Shown here: positions 61,973 through 64,000 of the stretch, in pieces | How positions within the stretch are numbered: the stretch's first letter is position 1 | Layout: each line of letters opens with the position of its first letter | Source of the DNA: Micropruina sp. | Lineage (GTDB): Bacteria; Actinomycetota; Actinomycetes; Propionibacteriales; Propionibacteriaceae | DNA length: 64,000 nucleotides | Reading direction: 5' to 3' | Assembly (NCBI GenBank): GCA_016711205.1 | Contig: JADJTM010000003.1 | Location: 1 to 64,000, forward strand | Notes under the pieces: model-generated | Seen by the model: only the letters and a program-made list of their open reading frames with translations | Told to the model about the DNA's origin: nothing | Databases searched by the model: none | Made by a program: the position numbers and the translations under genes

Positions 61973-62242
61973 GTGTCAGTCATGGAGATGGACAGTTGGC
62001 CGTTGATGGCCAAGTGCCGCGGCCAGCAGGATGATCTGTTCCCCGACGGCGCCGATCAGAAGCGCGCGCGCAACATCTGTGCCGGCTGCCAGGTGCGGGC
62101 AGAGTGTCTGGCCGAAGCGCTGGACAATCGCATCGAATGGGGGGTTTGGGGCGGAATGACCGAGCGTGAGCGCCGCCGGCTGCTGCGCCAACACGGCGAG
62201 ATCACCTCGTGGCGCCGGCTACTGCTCGACGCGCCCCACTAG
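61973..62242 (+). CDS. WhiB-family transcriptional regulator (WhiB4-like position)
   Basis: An 89-aa iron-sulfur regulator. Four cysteines (KCRG, ICAGCQVRAEC) ligate a [4Fe-4S] cluster, followed by the WhiB signature EWGVWGGMTERERR. GTG at 61973 or ATG at 61982 could start it. Its place between the class A PBP and the ArsA-like ATPases is that of WhiB4 (Rv3681c), a redox-responsive regulator. Confidence 0.95.
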   Translation: MSVMEMDSWPLMAKCRGQQDDLFPDGADQKRARNICAGCQVRAECLAEALDNRIEWGVWGGMTERERRRLLRQHGEITSWRRLLLDAPH

Positions 62243-63307
62243 ACGAATCAACGAATCCAGGTCGGTGAGCCCACCGGGAACCCTGCCGATACGCACCGAA
62301 GGCACGTCGAGACGCGTCAGTGGCTCGACGTCGCGCCGCTCCGCCGCTCCGCGGGCCACCGTTCGTCCGTAGTGGGCGAGCACCTCGTGCTGAGCCTGAT
62401 CGGCGGACGATGCCGCCACCGCGAGCGCGGCCGAAGACACCGCAGCCACGGTGGTGACCTGATTCACCAGGGCTGCACGCAACGGCAGACCGTCTCGCCG
62501 AAGGCGTTCGACCAACGCCGCAGCCTCGGACGCCGGGCCCGGCCGGGGCGCCGCCACCACCAGAAACCCGGCCCGATCGGACGCCAGCATCGCCCGGGTC
62601 TCGGCGGCGTGCGACTCGAACGCCAGCACGGCCCGCTCGAAGACCTGCAGGAACGTTCGCAGGTCGCCGAAGAGCCGTCCACCCAAGATGGCGTCGAGCG
62701 CCCGGGTGGCCAGCGCGGCGCCGGCGTCCAGAAAGCCGAAGGGGCCGCGCGGCAGGCCCAGCACCACCCGCAACAGCGGGTTGTGGGCGAGCGCCTCGAG
62801 CCGGCTCGGACCGTCCAGAAAGTCGAGGGCGGAGGCGCTCGGTGGGGTGTCGACGACGATCAGATCCCAGCGCCCGGTTGCCTCGGCCTGGCGCGAGAGC
62901 TCGCCGATCTTCTCCATCGCCACGTATTCCTGCGTGCCCGAGAACGCCTCGGACAAGGCCTTGTAGAAGGGGTTGGCCCGAATGCGATCCGCCTCGTCGG
63001 CCGGTACCTGGGCGGTGAGTGCCTGGTCGAACGCGTGCCGCACGTCGAGCATCATGGCGTCCAGCGACCCGGCGGCATCGGGCAGCGGCACGGGGGTGGG
63101 TTCGTGCGCCAGTCCGTCCAGCCCCATGGCCTGGGCGAGCCGGCGAGCAGGGTCGATGGTGACCACGACCACCCGGCGGCCCAGTTGCGCGGCGCGCAGC
63201 GCGAGGGCGGCCGACAGCGTGGTCTTGCCGACTCCGCCGGTGCCGACGCAGAGCAGCAGGCGCAGGTGCTGCTGGTGCAGCAGCTGATCGAGATCGAGGG
63301 CAGTCAC
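62219..63307 (-). CDS. ArsA/Get3-family ATPase (second of pair)
   Basis: A 362-aa P-loop ATPase of the ArsA/Get3 type. The deviant Walker A is LLCVGTGGVGKTTLSAAL, switch I is VTIDPARRLAQAMGL, and switch II is LIVVDTPPSASALDFL. It starts at the GTG at 63307 overlapping the stop of the first ATPase (GTGA). The 3' end overlaps the whiB end by 24 bp. It matches Rv3680. Mycobacterial homologs form a complex linked to stress resistance. Confidence 0.92.
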   Translation of the reverse strand: MTALDLDQLLHQQHLRLLLCVGTGGVGKTTLSAALALRAAQLGRRVVVVTIDPARRLAQAMGLDGLAHEPTPVPLPDAAGSLDAMMLDVRHAFDQALTAQVPADEADRIRANPFYKALSEAFSGTQEYVAMEKIGELSRQAEATGRWDLIVVDTPPSASALDFLDGPSRLEALAHNPLLRVVLGLPRGPFGFLDAGAALATRALDAILGGRLFGDLRTFLQVFERAVLAFESHAAETRAMLASDRAGFLVVAAPRPGPASEAAALVERLRRDGLPLRAALVNQVTTVAAVSSAALAVAASSADQAQHEVLAHYGRTVARGAAERRDVEPLTRLDVPSVRIGRVPGGLTDLDSLIRLVGRVEQ

Positions 63308-64000
63308 AGGCCCTCCAGGTGATCGGCCAGCACACTCAACCCGTGCCCGGCCGAATCCGTGTCGGGCACCCGGGTGACCGCCAGCGCGGTGCGGTGCACG
63401 AGCAGGGCCTCCCAGGCGTTTTGGCCGTTGGCCTGATCGGCGTCGGCGAGCAGGGCGGCGGTCATCGCGGACCACTGCTCGGATGCGATGCCCGCGGGCG
63501 CCGGTGGCAGCGGATCGGGCACGGTCGGCGCGGCCAGGCACCGGTTGGCCACCACGGTGCCCAGGGTGAGGTCGAGCTCGCGCAGCGCGGCCACCGTCTC
63601 GATGGTTTCGGTCACCGGCAACTCCTCCAGCAGGGTCACCACGTGGGTGCGGCATCCGGGGTCGCGCAGATCGTCCATCACCGAGACCGCCTGCTCGCCG
63701 ATCGGGCTGCCGTCGGTCAGTTCGGCCAGCCCGGCGCCGGCGCCGAGGAACGACGCGATCCGGCCGGACGGCGGCGCGTCCAGCACCAGCGCGTCGATGC
63801 CGGGATGGGTCTTGGTCAGGTGCGTCACCTGGCCGATCAGCAGGATGTCGCGCAGGCCCGGAGCGATCCGGGTGGCGAAGTCGACCAGGGGATCGAGTTG
63901 CAGCAGATCGGCCGCGAAGCCGAGCCGGTAATAGCGTTGCAGATAGCCCGACAGGGACGCCTTGGCGTCGATCTGCACGCCTTCGAGGCGCCCGGATCGG
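63304..64000 (-). CDS. ArsA/Get3-family ATPase (first of pair), 5' end outside window
   Basis: The frame is open to the window edge, so the N-terminal P-loop is not seen. The visible part has TKTHPGIDALVLDAPPSGRI (switch II DAPP), and a helical C-terminal half (LEELPVTETIETVAALRELD). It overlaps the second ATPase, so both are made from one message. It matches Rv3679. Confidence 0.9.
   Translation of the reverse strand, partial: RSGRLEGVQIDAKASLSGYLQRYYRLGFAADLLQLDPLVDFATRIAPGLRDILLIGQVTHLTKTHPGIDALVLDAPPSGRIASFLGAGAGLAELTDGSPIGEQAVSVMDDLRDPGCRTHVVTLLEELPVTETIETVAALRELDLTLGTVVANRCLAAPTVPDPLPPAPAGIASEQWSAMTAALLADADQANGQNAWEALLVHRTALAVTRVPDTDSAGHGLSVLADHLEGL

Overview
The window is GC-rich and looks actinobacterial (Actinomycetota), probably Propionibacteriales or a near relative. 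The evidence is a WhiB regulator, a gene order at the right end (two ArsA/Get3-type ATPases, whiB, a bifunctional penicillin-binding protein with a PASTA tail, metallophosphoesterase) that matches the Rv3679-Rv3683 region of mycobacteria, an actinobacterial dnaK-grpE-dnaJ-hspR order, and many GTG starts. The genus is not identifiable from the sequence alone.

The host flank from 1 to about 11.5 kb holds a partial Gfo/Idh/MocA oxidoreductase, a DinB/DUF664 protein, a cupin gene divergent from an ArsR-like regulator, a TPP-riboswitch-controlled thiBPQ thiamine ABC transporter (thiP carries an in-frame repeat insertion, thiQ a frameshift), a frameshifted PLP decarboxylase, an SdsA-type alkylsulfatase and a broken Fic gene between inverted repeats. 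The host flank from 58.3 to 64 kb holds tRNA-Pro(CGG), the metallophosphoesterase, the class A PBP, WhiB and the two ATPases.

Between the flanks lies a putative integrative element of about 46.8 kb (11536-58343). It is bounded by a 22-bp duplication of the 3' end of tRNA-Pro. The tRNA is whole at the right end, and a tRNA remnant plus a tyrosine integrase gene lie at the left end. The integrase is split by an IS3-family insertion, so the element is probably stranded. It carries an excisionase-like gene and a MobF/TrwC relaxase but no visible type IV secretion genes, so it resembles a mobilizable element.

The cargo falls into modules. (a) A GNAT, a tyrosine phosphatase, a secreted peptidoglycan-binding protein and a beta-lactamase-fold lipoprotein. 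(b) A lactococcin 972-type bacteriocin with its permease/ABC immunity genes, both damaged, and a two-component system. (c) A compact minus-strand operon of a Ser/Thr kinase, a 41-aa basic peptide, an SF2 helicase, a small Cys protein, an Rx4H HEPN-like protein and a nuclease-like protein, with a divergent pair of unknown genes. This looks like an undescribed defence system. (d) HsmA/DUF2871 membrane genes with a second two-component system. (e) A protein-quality-control locus (dnaK, grpE, dnaJ, hspR-like, HtrA lipoprotein, HdeD-like, clpB, TrxC-type thioredoxin) that resembles in content the transmissible stress-tolerance loci of Proteobacteria.

Four IS elements or remnants (three IS3-like, one IS30 nested in an IS3, one truncated IS256) have broken several genes. 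At least eleven genes also carry small frameshifts, several in homopolymers, so either the assembly has indel errors or the region is decaying. Pseudogene calls made only on frameshifts should be read with that in mind.
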